Positions 45,292 through 58,426 of a stretch of 64,000 bases of DNA are shown here, one piece after another. This stretch comes from Cinnamomum chago. Its lineage: Eukaryota > Streptophyta > Magnoliopsida > Laurales > Lauraceae. The translations under genes were made by a program, and so were the position numbers. Position 1 is the stretch's first letter, and each line of letters begins with the position of its first letter. The notes under the pieces were generated by a model. That model made no database searches, was not told the origin of the DNA, and worked only from the letters and a program-made list of their open reading frames with translations. Location of the stretch: the NCBI GenBank assembly GCA_038049695.1, contig CP142451.1, forward strand, positions 41,489,001 through 41,553,000. Direction: 5' to 3'.

Positions 45292-46846
45292 TGTTGGAAG
45301 TAGGTCGGCCTCGTGGACAGATTTTCAAAACTTTTGACCCACTTGACTCTGAGATCAAGTACCTTTAAGGCCATAAACCATATCCAGGATGCAATCCCTC
45401 CATCTCATCAATCATGTATAGCAATAAAACCTATCTAAAAGATAGAAATCAGCAACACCATACATCCAAAAACAATCCACAACAAATAGAGAAGTAGATT
45501 ATACCTTTGGAGCCCGGTAGTGCTCTAATGGAGAAGAAGACTTGCTTGATGAAGAAACTCTTTCTTTTAAGCAAACTTAGGATCTCCAAGACCTTGTTGT
45601 CTTCCACGCTATGACCCACTAACAAATCTCTTTTCTCATGAAGATTGGTGGAAACTCCAAGAGAAAACCCTACTACAAACTTCAAGGAACTAGAAGAGAA
45701 AGAGAGAGAAGAAAGAGATGTGCAACTCTTGCACAAATGGAGGGGGGTTGGGTGTGAATTTCAAGGTGGGACGTCCAGTCCCCTTTCTCTCCTTTTATAG
45801 CCCTCATGCAACTTCTCTTTTACTAATTGCAATAGAAGTCCAACCTCTATTAAGAATTAGTAACTTTCTCCTTTCTAGGGATTCCATAGAAAGCTGGCGC
45901 CAACTGGGACACCGTGACCCCACATCTCATGTGCAATCCGGGACCACAGTTAATTGCAAATAACACCACTATATAAATGCAATTGCACTCCAATCTTGGG
46001 AATATATTACAAAGAAGAACCTAAACTTTCCAATTACCACAAGTAGGCCCTTCTATCAATATCCATAGATCAATTGGAATAAATATGTCCCATCCAATCT
46101 TAGATCCATATCTTATTATCCTTGAGCCCCAATTAATCACAGTGATCATCAGTACCATCCAATTAACTCTTAATCGAGATGGGTGCGCACTTACTAATGA
46201 CAAATCCATTAATTGGCACAAGGGGATAATAAAGATAGATTCCATCTTGACTATTGAATGTTCCCACAGTCCTACTACCACGTACCCAAGACACCGAGGT
46301 GTTGACCTACAGTTGGCCTCACTCATTGGTGACTCAAAGCAAATGAATAGATAGAAACTTAAGTTCATCAATGTCTCAGGATTCAAAGCCTATTGCTAGG
46401 AAATTATGAGAGCAGACCTCAAAATCGAGACAATATTCCATAAGGTGCTTCTCATGGTCCTTCAATACATCTAATGTACCATCACCATGTTCCAGAATCT
46501 TACATTCTGATGATCGAGACAAATCACACTATCTCATAGTGATCAAAGTGCTGCAACCTTATCAGATGAGATGCCCAGTCTCATCACTGGTTGTGAAGAT
46601 ATTTAAGTATAAGATTTGTGACACATGTCTCCCGTATGTGGATCTCATCTATATACATATATCATATCTAATATACTAATGGGACCCGGTTCATCTCATG
46701 AACAAGCATGTCATATGTATTGGTCATGTGCATTAAGTAATAAAACACCATTCATCTCATGAAAGGAAAGCATGATTTTGTTGATAAGTAAAGAAATTAA
46801 TCAATTTATTACATCATCTGATGGACTGAGTCCATAGAATCTAACA
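45292..46846 (-). repeat. 3' LTR of copia element G-a
   Basis: 1555 bp, TGTTGGAAGTAGGTCGG to AGAATCTAACA. Right of it is a PPT complement (ATCTCCCGCTTGGGCTCAA, 46847-46865), so the element is on -. A - strand TATA (GGGCTATAAAAGG) lies at about 45790-45802. Target bases just left are GGCAA; the second TSD copy is outside the window. Homologous to the G-b LTR in opposite orientation. Confidence 0.9.
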
Positions 46847-49281
46847 ATCTCCCGCTTGGGCTCAATTTCAGTCAGGGTTGCATCTCAGGCCCATCCTATC
46901 TACATGTTGCTCAAAGACTTTGGTAGTCAAAGGCTTAGTAAAGGGATCTGCTAGATTGTCTGCAGAGGCTATCTTGGTATTAGTAATATCACCTCTCTGC
47001 ACAATCTCTCTGACTAAATGATATTTCCTCTGTACATGCTTTTGGCTTTTATGGCTTCTGGACTCCTTGGACTGAGCGACTGTTGTGCCAAGGGTACCAC
47101 CCCAAGTTCCATAAGGAGTCTTTTGAGCCATACTGCTTCCTTAGCTGCTTCACAAGCCGCTACATATTCAGCCTCCGAGGTGGAATCAGTGGTACATTCC
47201 TGTTTAGTACTCCTTCAGCTGATAGCTCCACCGCCAAGAATAAATACATAACCAGAGGTGGATTTCCTGGAATCCTTATCTGACATGAAGTTGGAATCCG
47301 TGTAACAGACTGAAATCTGTTCATCACTGCCATAAATCAATATGTAATCTCTAGTCCTTCTTAAGTATTTGAGAATATATTTTACAGTAGTCCAATGTTT
47401 AGGTCCTGGGTTAGACTGATTTCTGTTGACTAGGCCCACTGCATGACAGATATTCGGTCTAGTACATAGCATAACATACATGAGGCTACCAACAACCGAA
47501 GCGTATGGTATCGACCTCATCTGCTCCTTTTCCTCAGGTGTCTTAGGATACTGATCCTTGGAAAGGTGCACTCCATGCTTGAAAGGTGTAATACCTTTCT
47601 TAGAGTTTTACATAGCAAACCGTACTAGTACTTTATCTATGTATGCAGCTTGGGATAAGCCAATCATCCTATTTTTCTAGTCTTGATGGAGTTTGATCCC
47701 TAGGATGTAGCTAGCTTCTCTCAAGTCCTTCATATAAAAAGTCTTGACCAACCAAACTTTCATTGTTGACAACATTCTTACGTCTTTCCCAAGGAGTAGG
47801 ATGTCGTCGACGTATAAAACCAGAAAGACTACCCTATCACCTTCACTTTTCATGTACACACATGACTCATCTGGATTTTGACAAAAACCAAACGACTTGA
47901 TTGCCTAGTCAAAACGGATGTTCCAGCTTCGGGATGCCTGCTTCAGTCCATAAATAGACTTCTACAGCTTGCAAAAAAATTTCTCTTGGTTTTTAGCTAC
48001 AAAACCGTCTGACTGCACCATATAGATGTCTTCTTCAAGATGGCCGTTTAGAAACGTCATCTTGACATCCATTTGCCAAATCTCTTAATCGAGATGAGCC
48101 GCAATGGATAAGAGTATCCGGATGGACTTGAACATGGCTACCGGCGAGAAGGTTTCCTCATAATCGATGCCCTCTTTCTGAGTATATCCTTTCGTAACAA
48201 GCCTAGCCTTAAAGGTCTCCACTCTACCATCAGGTCCTCTTTTTCTCTTGTAGACCCACTTGCACCCAATATGTTTAATATTGGCAGGCAAGTCCACAAG
48301 TGTCCAGACCTGATTGGAGTACATAGACTCCATCTCAGCTTTTAGAGCATCTTGACAATGTCCCGAATCTATGTCATTAATTGCTTCATCGCGTTACGGG
48401 GATCTTGTTCTGGTTTTTCCGGGACGGCCTCGTAAGACTCTCCCAAGAACGAGAACCTGTTAGGGGGTTTGACAAACCTCCCACTACGACGAGGCACTAG
48501 TGTAACTACTGGGTCCGGTAAGGGCGGTTCTTCTTCAAGTTCAATCATACTTGGATTTGGAATTGATTGCTCTTGAATTTCTTCCAAGATCACATTTTCT
48601 AAAGATTTCTGGTCCATCATATAAAATTCCTCCAGAAAAACCGCATTAGTGGTCACCAGCTCTTTCTGCTCTTTGGGATTATAGAATAACCAACCTTTAG
48701 TTCCTTTAGGATATCCTACAAACATGCATACTTTCGACTTCGTTTCCAACTTATCCGTCTTAACATTTAGCACATGTGCTGGACATCCTCAAATGAGTAA
48801 ATGTTGTAGACTAGGCTTTTGCCCGAACCACAACTCCGGGGGAGTCTTAGGTACAAACTTAGATGGTACGAGGTTTAGTATGTACATTGCAGTATCCAAG
48901 GCGTATCCCCAAAAAGGATATAGGTAATCTTGAGAAATTCAGCATAGACCTGATCATATCTAAAAGAGTCATGTTCCTTCTTTCTGCTACTCCATTCTGT
49001 TGAAGCATACGAGCAGCAGACAACTGGGATAGAATCTCATTTTCTGATAAGTATCCCATAAAATCAGTAGAGAGATATTCCCTTCCTCGATCTAATTGAA
49101 GAGTCTTGATACTCTTACCTAATTGATTTTCTGCTTCCGTTTGAAAATCTCCGAACGTTTCAAAAGCCTCGGACTTGCGGTGCATAAGGTATATGTATCC
49201 ATATCTTTTGTCATCATCTGTGAAATTGATGAAATACTCATATCCTCCTCTGGCCCTAGCATTAATGGGTCCACACACATT
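46847..49281 (-). pseudogene. pol: Ty1/copia G-a pol (integrase-RT-RNase H), broken
   Basis: Copia domain order (integrase before RT) on the - strand. Integrase 49281-48859 (FTDDDKRYGY, LDRGREY, QNGVAERRN); linker 48773-48369; RT 48333-48085 ([18 protein letters not shown]) and 47859-47677 (VLYVDDILLLG, the catalytic YVDD); RNase H 47571-47215 and 47131-46868 (SADNLADPFTKPL). Blocks sit in three frames with stops between them, so it is dead. The integrase begins abruptly at its NVCGP motif because G-b inserted there; gag and the 5' LTR are not in the window. Copia lineage not assigned. Confidence 0.9.
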
Positions 49282-51045
49282 TGTTAGTTTTATGGTCTCA
49301 ATACCAAGGGTATATGATGTAATAAATTGATTCATTTCTTTATTTATCAATACAATCATGCTTTCCCTTTCATGAGATGAATGGTGTTTAATTATATACT
49401 TGCACATAACCAATACAAATGACATAATGGTTCATGAGATGAACCGGAGTCCATAAGTATACTAGATGTAATACATGTGTATGGATGAGATCCACATACA
49501 GGAGACATGTATTGCAAATCTTATACTTAAATATCTTCACAACCAGTGATGAGATTGGGCATCTCATCTGACAAGGTTGCAGCACTTTGATCACTATGAG
49601 ATAGTGTGGTTTGTCTCGTTCATCGGAATGTAAGATTCCGGATCATGGTGCTAGTACATTAGATGTATTGAAGGACCATGAGAAGCACCTTATATACACT
49701 GTCTTTATTATAAGGTCTGCTCTCATAATTCCCTAGCAATAGGCTCATAACCCTGAGACATTAATGAACTCAAGTTTCTATCTATTCATTTGCTTTGAGT
49801 CACCAATGAGTGAGGCCAATTGTAGGTCAACACCTCGGTGATTTGGGTGCGTGGTAGTAGAGTTGTGGGAACATTCAATGGTCAAGATGGAATCTATCTT
49901 TAATATCCCCTTGTGCCAATTAATGGATTTATCATTGGTAAGTGCGCACCCATTCCGATTAAGAGTTAATTGGATCGGTACCAAATGATCATTATAATTA
50001 ATTGGGGCTCAAGGATAATAAGATATAGATCTAATTTGGTGGACAGGTCCATTTGATCCATGGATATAGATGGAGGGGCCTACTTGTGGTAATGTGGAAG
50101 TTTAGGGTCTTCATTGTAATTTATTCCTAAGACAGGAGTGCAATTGCATTTATATAGTGGAGTTATTTGCAATTAACTGTGGGCCCGGATTGCACATGAG
50201 ATGTGGGGTCGCGTGTCCCAGTTGGAGCCAGCTTTCTAAGGAATCCCTAGTGGTCCCCACGCTAGCCCAAATTATTAGAAAGATACTAATTCTACTTGAA
50301 CTCTAAAAGGAAGGTTACTATTTCTATTTGAAGTGAGACTTCTAATAGTGGTAATGGTAAGCTACTAATTATTAATGGAAGTAGGACTTCTATTTTAATT
50401 AGAAAGGAGAAAGCTACTAATTGTTGTAGAAGTGAGACTTCTATGGCAACTAGCAAGGGAGAAGTTTACTATTTTGTAATGGGAGTTAAACTTCTATTTC
50501 AAATAGGAAAAGAGGAGTTATGGAGGGCTATAAATAGAGGATTCATCCCCTCATGGTCGTGCATAACATATAGAGCACTTTCAGCCCTTTTGTGCAAGAG
50601 TTGCACAAGTCCTCTTCTTTTCTAAGTTCCCCTCTCTTTCACCTTTAGTTCCTTAGAGTTACTAGTTGGATTTTCTCTTGAAGATTCCACCATCTTCTTG
50701 AGAAAAGAGATCTAATACGGGTCATAGCGTGGAAGATCAAAAGGAGTTGGAGATTCTGAATTAGATAGTGAAGGTGTTCATCATCAAAGTAAAGAACTCA
50801 AATCCTCTATTAGAGCACAACAAAGCTCCAAAGGTATATCTACATCCTTGTATGTTGTGGATTTCGTGGTTGCATGTTCATGTGCTATTTTCTATCTTCT
50901 AGATAGTATTTGTTGCTGTACATGGCTATGAGTTTGAGGAATTGCATCCTGGATTGGGTTTACTGCTTTCTAGATTATTGATCCCTGCAATAAGTGGGTC
51001 AAAAGTTTTTGAAACCTGTCTGGAAGGCCCACCTATATTCCAACA
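49282..51045 (+). repeat. 5' LTR of copia element G-b
   Basis: 1764 bp, TGTTAGTTTTATGG to ATATTCCAACA, followed by a PBS. It matches the G-a LTR in reverse. TATA GGCTATAAATAGAGG at about 50527-50541. It lies in the G-a integrase gene right after ACATT (49277-49281), the probable TSD. The second copy is not in the window. Confidence 0.9.
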
Positions 51046-51047
51046 AT

Positions 51048-51060
51048 TGGTATCAGAGCC
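51048..51060 (+). promoter_or_regulatory. Primer binding site of copia G-b
   Basis: TGGTATCAGAGCC, two bases after the LTR end; complementary to initiator tRNA-Met. Confidence 0.92.
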
Positions 51061-51343
51061 ATACCGCATCTCTAATCATGTTAGAACAGCAAGCTTGCTC
51101 TGATCTTTGCATGAGATGCGAAGAAGATGAAGCAAGGGCTATGTAAGGATCAGTTTTGATGAATTTACTTGGTTTGATAGTAGATTCATGTTTGGATAGT
51201 CACAAAAGGGTTTAATAATGATGGAAGGATAATAGGAAGCCATTGGGACACTTTGGAAGTGATTTGGGGAAGAATGGACACGAAACAGAAAACCCAAGTT
51301 GCAGAAATTCGTCAGTTCGGTCGACCTGGCCCCGTGCTCGGTC

Positions 51344-53692
51344 TGTTAGGATTTTTGTAGATTGCAATTTGATGGATGCATAATCATTCAAGCATCATTT
51401 GATTTACACACATATGCATTGATTTATAAAAACTTGAAATCTTGATTTATTCATGCATTGCTTTTAAGATTTGTAAAAGTTTTAATTCATGCATGATTTG
51501 CTTTTAAAACTTGGATGCATTTGTTTTTTAAAAGAGTTTTAGAAAATCAAGCTAGCCTATGAGTTTTAAATCTTTCAAAATGTTTTAGGCTTTTTATGGT
51601 TCATGTTTTAAAACCCTTAGAATGATTTAAAACATGTTTTTAAGCTTGATTAAATGGCTCAAAAAGTTCCCTCAAGAAATACTTTGAAAAATGGATTTTT
51701 GGGAATTTTGGTCCCAGGTGGCCGGACTGCAGTGTGGCCGGTCAACCGGCCCAGGGGACCCGGTCGACCGGGTACACTACCGTTGGCCATTTTTCAAACG
51801 GTCAGAAATATAGCCGTTGTGAAGGCCAGGTCGACCGAGGACTAGCCGTTGGGCTGTTTTGACTATAAATATGAGTTCTTTCCTTTGCCAAAAGTTGGGA
51901 ATTTTAAGGCCCTCCTTGAGGGGTTTTGAGGCAAATCAAAGGGAAATGAACTAAGGGATGAAGGGGATCATTAGGAAAGATAAAGCTTGGATTAATGAAG
52001 TTAAATCACTAAGTAGGCTCTACTTTCCTTAATCATATGTTTTCATGCCTTGTTTTACTTTTGGTAAATTTTTTGTAGCATGATAAACTATGTATGAAGT
52101 GTTGTGTCCTTAACATGTTCTATGTTTTGAGTTGATTTATTGTTTTGGATACAACATCATTTGATTCAATCCAAGTAGTACTTTATTTTTGGTAAATCTA
52201 AGTAGATCATGTTAATAAAAGAATCTTTGAAATTATATGTAACATGATTCCTATACTTGGTTGAATCTATGGTTGTTGTTTTTCAACATAAGAAAATCAC
52301 TTTCAAAAATATCTTATGTTTTGGATTCAACATCTTTACAAATCACATATTTTCATGTAATTTGTTTTATCTTTGGTAAATCTTTAGTAGCATGTTAAAC
52401 TATCATTTGTTGTGTCCTCAACATATTTATGTTTTGAATTGATCTATTGTTTTGGATGCATCACCATTGATTCAATCCAAGTAGTACTTTATTTGGTAAA
52501 TCTAAGTAAATCATGTTAATGAAAGAATCTTTGAAATTATATGTAACATGATTCATATACTTGGTTGAATCTTTGGTTGTTGTTTTCCATCATAAGAAAA
52601 TCTCTTTCAAATGTATCTTATGTTTTGGATTCAACAAACTTTACAAATCATATGTGTTTTGTTTTAAAGTTTCACAACTTGCCTTTCTTTGATAGGTATA
52701 TCTTTTTCAAGTTGTATTTATTATTTCATATGATTTGTCCCCTAATTTCAATCAAATCTATTTTTTATGTTTTGAGCTACATTGTTGATTTGATTGACAT
52801 CCCTATGCAACACATGTTTAGAGCTAATTAATTTCATACAACTTGTGAATCTTTGATCACATTAACAAGTTGTTACTTTTAACATGTGACTTGCATTCCT
52901 TCCTCAATCATAAATGTTTTTATGAGCTAAAACTTTCAAAAGCCTTAGGCATACATTTATGAGCTTTCTTTTTCAAAATGATTGAGGACATCATACACAC
53001 ATCATGAGCATACATCTTTGCATTCATTTAGTGTGTGTGTGTGTGTGAGTTAGTTTTTCACTTCCATATCCGCCTATTTAAGAGGCATTGTAATGAGCTT
53101 AATTGAATCTCCATCAAGTGTATTATAGACACTAATTAGAGAGATAACCAACCTTGTGGTTGAAGAGGTTATTGCTTAGCCTATAAAAGCATAATGTATA
53201 GGTTGATGTTAAGCCTTGAAAAACATCATTGTAGAGGTTATTGCTTAGCCTAAGAAAAGCATAGTGTAATAGGTTGATGTTAAGCCTTGAAAAACATCAT
53301 TGTAGAGGTTATTGCTTAGCCTAAGAAAAGCATAGTGTAATAGGTTGATGTTAAGCCTTGAAAAACATCATTGTAGAGGTTATTGCTTAGCCTTGAAAAG
53401 CATATTGTAAAGGTTATTGCTTAGCCTATTGAAAAGCATAAATAGTGGAAATCCGGTGGGGTGTTGGATCACAAGCCGGTAGTGGATGTAGGCATTGAGG
53501 CCGAACCACTATAAATCCTTGTGTAATGGTGCTTGCTTTGTGGTGATTGTTGTTATTAAGCTTCCGCATTTTATTTGTAATCACAACTTGTGACTAGTTT
53601 AATTTAAAGAAGTTAAATTTGTTTAAAATTGGTCATAATTGAAGCTCACCCTATTCACCTCCCCTCTAGGGTTCGCATCCCCGGACTTTACA
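51344..53692 (+). mobile_element. Solo LTR B3 (family B), longest copy
   Basis: 2349 bp, TGTTAGGATTTTTG to CCGGACTTTACA, with exact duplications CGGTC at 51339-51343 and 53693-53697. Same family as B1 and B2 but in + orientation. TATA GACTATAAATATGAG at about 51860; GTCGACC palindromes directly upstream (51715-51845). A 71-bp tandem repeat (53165-53440) explains much of the extra length. A (GT)n run is at about 53034-53048. Confidence 0.93.
53165..53440 (+). repeat. Tandem repeat in B3, 71-bp unit
   Basis: Three near-identical units starting GAGGTTATTGCTTAGCCT and containing AGGTTGATGTTAAGCCTTG, followed by shortened units. B1 and B2 have the same core word in shorter periods, so the array expanded differently in each copy. 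Confidence 0.9.
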
Positions 53693-55162
53693 CGGTCGAC
53701 CGGCTGACTTGCAGGCCGGTCGACCGAGCCCCCTGGCCGGTCGACTGGGACAACTGCGCAGCATGTTGCAGAAACCTGATTTTTCAGTTTCAGGTCTTTT
53801 CTTACATTCTATTTTTCCAGCATTATTTGGTAGCCTATTTTTGTGATTTGTATGGTTGTATGAGATACTAACTTGGAGATGATAATGTCCTCTCCATATG
53901 GCCCACAAGTCTTTTGCTTTCTATTTATGGTGATTGGTTTATTTAAGGCTAAATGTAAAGGGCATCATGGTTTCCTTGGTTTCTCGTGAAAGGGCAAGGC
54001 ATGATGAATTTCCCTATATCCCTTTTATTTCCATGTTTAGATTACCATGTAAGTCTCATAATTGAGGCATAGGAATTTATGTAATTTTTCTAAATTTGTA
54101 AATTCTGGCAATGTCCGAGACGAAGAAGGAAAGCGATGTTGGACTCCTAATCAAAGAGTTTGAAGATTACCAAGAGAGTTCTGGAGTTTTCCAAAGAGTT
54201 TGAGGAATTCCAAAGTTTTGGAAAGTCTAGAAGTCCAAGAAGTTTATTCCGCTAGGGCCATGTGGAGGAGAGGACTAGTTTCTATTTTTGCAATTTCTAT
54301 TTAGGGATGCATGCTTAATTAGAATATTTCCAGATCTGATCCAAACATAGCAAGTTACTAAAATTGGTCAAATCAAATTAATTTTTGGAAAGAGTTCTAA
54401 TTAGTGCTGATGACCCATGAGATTGACACATTGGTAACACTAATTTAGAAACTGGACTTTCCTTAAAATAACTTGACTTGGAACCAATCTTAGATCATAT
54501 CATAAGATGATTTGATGTTCATATGTATACATGTGGGCCCTAATACCTTACAAAGAAATCCTCAATTCTAAAATATTAAGTGGGAGCGGGGCATTTATAT
54601 TTAGAAATCCCTATGGTTTTCCACCATAGGTCCATTGTAAGGAAAGTATTAGCCTCGTGCCATCTTGAGAATGGCCGTTCCCCACGGAGGGCTTTTACTT
54701 GTCTGGTTACTAGATATGGATCTCCTATGGATAGTGTTGGTGATACGGGGCGGGGGCCCACTCCCCAAGGAGGAGCTGCTCGCAACGGTTGTCATGCAAT
54801 GCTAGTTGGTGGGTCACACTTAACTAAAATAATGATGTAGTATCCCCAAGGATTTGCCTCATGTATTTTAGAAACCGAAACTAATTGGGAGTCATTCATT
54901 ATTTGGTATGAGATACCTAGATAATAATGAATGAAGGGGTCATGGAAAGTTAGTCTTAATTCTGATTTTGACCAACTTTGATCCGCACCAATCTAGGTGG
55001 TATTTGCACTCCCCAAGGAGGCATACCCCGGGGATTGGGAATCCGATGTATTCTGAATTTAATGGTTATGAGGATTCCATATAAATTTGGTAAAATACTA
55101 AACCCTAATGTCTTTTCAATTCATTAATTGAATGTATGGTTATGTGCTACAATATTTCCAGC

Positions 55163-55495
55163 ATGAATTCAAATACTTTCAATCGACTTGCTACCATCTT
55201 CAACCAGAATAAATTAGTGGGATCCAACTATGTAGACTGGAAACGGAACCTGGATATAGTCCTAACAGCTTCAGGATATAAATATGTCTTTACCAAACCC
55301 CCCCTTGATGAGCCATTGCCGGAAGCATCACAGGAAGAAAAGGAACTTTACACCAAGTGGGCCAAAGACGATGAGATGGCCAGATGTTACATACAGGCAT
55401 CTATGTCTAGTATTTTACAACACCAACATCAATCCTTTAAGACTGCATATGATATTATCACAAACTTAAATGAGATGTTTACGGAACAGGGCAGG
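55163..55495 (+). pseudogene. gag: Copia G-b Gag N-terminus, truncated by element F
   Basis: Reads MNSNTFNRLATIFNQNKL from 55163 and stays open for 111 codons, with the Ty1/copia Gag pattern (NYVDWKRNLDIVL, KWAKDDEMARCYI). It is cut where F begins at 55496, right after GCAGG, the probable TSD. An upstream in-frame ATG at 55136 is possible; 55163 is chosen because copia Gags typically start a few residues before this motif. Remaining gag and pol are not in the window. Confidence 0.85.
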
Positions 55496-58388
55496 TGTCG
55501 CGTCCCCCAAAATACGAATTGGGGAAAAACGTGAAAAATAAATTAAATTCAAATTTTCCTATGTTTAATACAACACAAGCTTCCAAAAAGTGGACCCACA
55601 AAAAAATTTCTTATTTCAACCTGTGGTGAGTCCAAATATATTTCATTATATGCAACGGAAGCTTAATTAATTGGTATTCAATGATCATAAATAAGATCCA
55701 ACACGAAAATCAAATAAACATGAAATGTTAAAATTGCAGAATGAATAAAACAATTACTAAGGAAATATTTATTATTAAGGAAAGTTCATCTACAGAGTTG
55801 CTAAGATGGCGTTCACTCTCATGCAGGTTCAGACGGCTCCGAAACCGTCTCCGGCATCCCACTCGGGTTCATCAGTTGGCTCAAACGTTTGAAACGCTTG
55901 ATCCTCCTCCGTCTCCTGGGTAAAGTAGGGCTCGGTACCTATGCACCAAATATTACAAAGTAAACAGCAAGTACATAATCATAATTCAAAATTTAATACA
56001 ACAACGAGAATAATATAAACGAGAGTGATCATATAGAAGTAATGACAGTAATACTGACACGAAAGAACGTATAGCCTAATCCAAATAAAACAAAAGGAGC
56101 AATATAATTCACACGAAGACAAGTGTCCACGTTTTGGGTGGTCAGCCCTAAATAAATCGGGAGAGCCCGTCCATAACGTCGGTGGTCATAAACCGATCGA
56201 ATTAAAAACAAATCAGGATAACCTGTTCACATTCAAAGCGGATTATAAGTGATCCGGTCACATCGGTGATCAACCGTCCATATATCGAGCTGCAGTCGTC
56301 CAAAAATGACCCACATAAACATAAATATATAAGCATAATAGACCTGAATAATAAAGCTCCGACACAAGAATCCTAAGTCAAAGTAAAGTGCTGGCCATTC
56401 CACATCCCATATCATAATCAAATAATCATTACAAAATTTGCCAAGCCACTTCATAGTCCATAATAAACAATAGGGTATGCATCTAAAGGAGTACATATCC
56501 TAAACCAACATAGAAATGCATGCGAAGGTTAATACATAAATACGAATCGATCCTAAGGTCAAACATAAGGTCTCGTACCCCACAACCATAGAAATCTCTA
56601 ATAAATATAAGAGCAACGCATCCCTTTTTCCATCAATGGTGCATAGACCCACTTAAGGGTTTTCCAGTAGAGATGGGTTGAACTCAAATCCATTAGGATT
56701 TCCCCGAGGTCATACAAAGTACTAAACCCCATGTTAGTAAGATACCGTTTGCCCGTACGATATTTACTCGGTCCAAAGATTCAATTAATAAAAACATAAT
56801 TTAAACACATTAAAAACTAAGATCTCATTTAATATTAATTTACAAATAAAAATAATCTTAGTCTATAATTTTAGAAAACTTAAGGACCCACCTAAAATAT
56901 CTCTCAAATCAATTCTTTATAAAATAAGTAAAGGGTATAATTTAAATTCATTAAAACTAATAATCCTCTTTTTAAATTCAATAACTAATGTCCCAAGGTC
57001 TTAAAAGTCAAAAGGCTTCTCCTGTAACAACATGTACAGGAGTCATCCATGCTTCCTTCTTTTTCGTTTTTAAACTTATGACCAATGGTACCATGTATAA
57101 AAAATACATAAGTTGTGTGCTGTACCAGTACCATCCCACTCATCTCACTCCCATATTACCATCATTCTCTCTCTCTTATCTATCCACATGTCAACATCGT
57201 TGCCTCTCATATACCCTCACATAATCCCACACTTTTCCATGTATCTCAAGACCACAGACCCCTGTCCCCTTCTTCATCAACGCAACCCTGCAACAAACGA
57301 GAGTTCCTCGCCGGCCTCACAGTTGTAAACATTGTGGGCTCCACTGATCACGTGCCCATGATCAGCCCAGATTAGTATGGTCGCCCAAAGGTCCACAAGT
57401 AGATCCATGGACAGGATCTCCGATCAGATGGCCCACCTGGGCCCCACAGTCCAAAACACGCATACAATTTTCTCACAGTTTTGAGTTTGGGAACTGTTGC
57501 ATGTTGCGAGATCAGGCACTCCCTAATGGTAATCTGACCATCTCCATACACAAATATCAAGAATCACAGAATTGAATAAAAGGGTTTTGAAATTCAATAG
57601 GGGGTGGGCGGTGACCAACAGTGATAGTAAAATTAAGGAAATCAGTGCAATCATCCCCAATATTTGATCTCATTACAGAAACTAATAAAATTATCCAAAG
57701 GCATCAAGGGTTTCTATATGCATCACAATGGAATCAAGAGAAACACATGTATTATATTCGCAGATTATAATTAAGTACTTGCCTTTTACCGGGGTTGAAG
57801 AAAAAAGCACAGATCTTCACCAAAACCCAAATCCGAGATTACTACGGCGCTCAATCACAATCCGAACACCAATCTGATATAAGAGATGAGAAAGAAATAC
57901 CCAGGTGATCAGATCTATGGTATTCCTATCCAAAACCTAGCATTGGAAAGAATATGAAGATAACCTAAAAGTACAGATCTACTCCTAATGATTTGAGGAG
58001 AGGGTTACCTGAGATCAGAAGGTTGAGCCAAGAATGCTGGTATGCTCTGATCTTGATTCTGATGGCTGGATCCAAAAGCCGGTATGGCTTGGGAAGTTGA
58101 AAGAGGAAGAAGATGAAAGGGTTACGGGAGGAGTTGCAGAGAGAGATAAGTGGTTTCATTAAAAGAGGGATTAGGTTAAAAGAGTATTATTGGGCTTAAG
58201 TCATTGGGTCAAAACTACGGGTCAGGTCATCTACCCATCAACCCAACTCACCGATCCAAGCTTCTAATCTATCGTGTACCCCACTTAATCCTACTCACTT
58301 AAATAACTAAAATACATTTAATTAAAATAATAATAATATCTAATAAAAATATGATAAAAAATATTATAGGTGGGACCGGGATCTTACA
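55496..58388 (-). repeat. 3' LTR of element F
   Basis: 2893 bp, TGTCGCGTCCCCCAAAATAC to GGATCTTACA (+ strand view). Small frames inside (60-87 residues) recur identically in the other LTR and show no known domain. The right end is fixed by the adjoining PPT complement. Confidence 0.93.
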
Positions 58389-58403
58389 TTCTCCCCCCCT
58401 TAG
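58389..58403 (-). promoter_or_regulatory. Polypurine tract of element F
   Basis: The - strand reads CTAAGGGGGGGAGAA directly before the LTR start TGTAAGATCCC. Confidence 0.88.
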
Positions 58404-58426
58404 GACATTTGGTCCTCCAAATACAA

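Larger units (their letters stand above)
51061..55162 (+). other. Leader of copia G-b, split by solo LTR B3
   Basis: The untranslated leader between PBS and gag runs 51061-51343 and 53698-55162, about 1.75 kb without B3. No coding frame is recognised. Around the B3 site it has a cluster of GGTCGACC words (51318-51343 and 53693-53750). Confidence 0.65.

Noticed and set aside
51048..51060. tRNA-Met fragment
   Set aside because: Only the 12-13 nt complementary to the tRNA 3' end is present, next to an LTR; it is a primer binding site, not a tRNA gene.
57113..57375. Small + strand genes duplicated at 63248-63510
   Set aside because: They recur only because they sit in the two LTRs of element F; no domain or start context.
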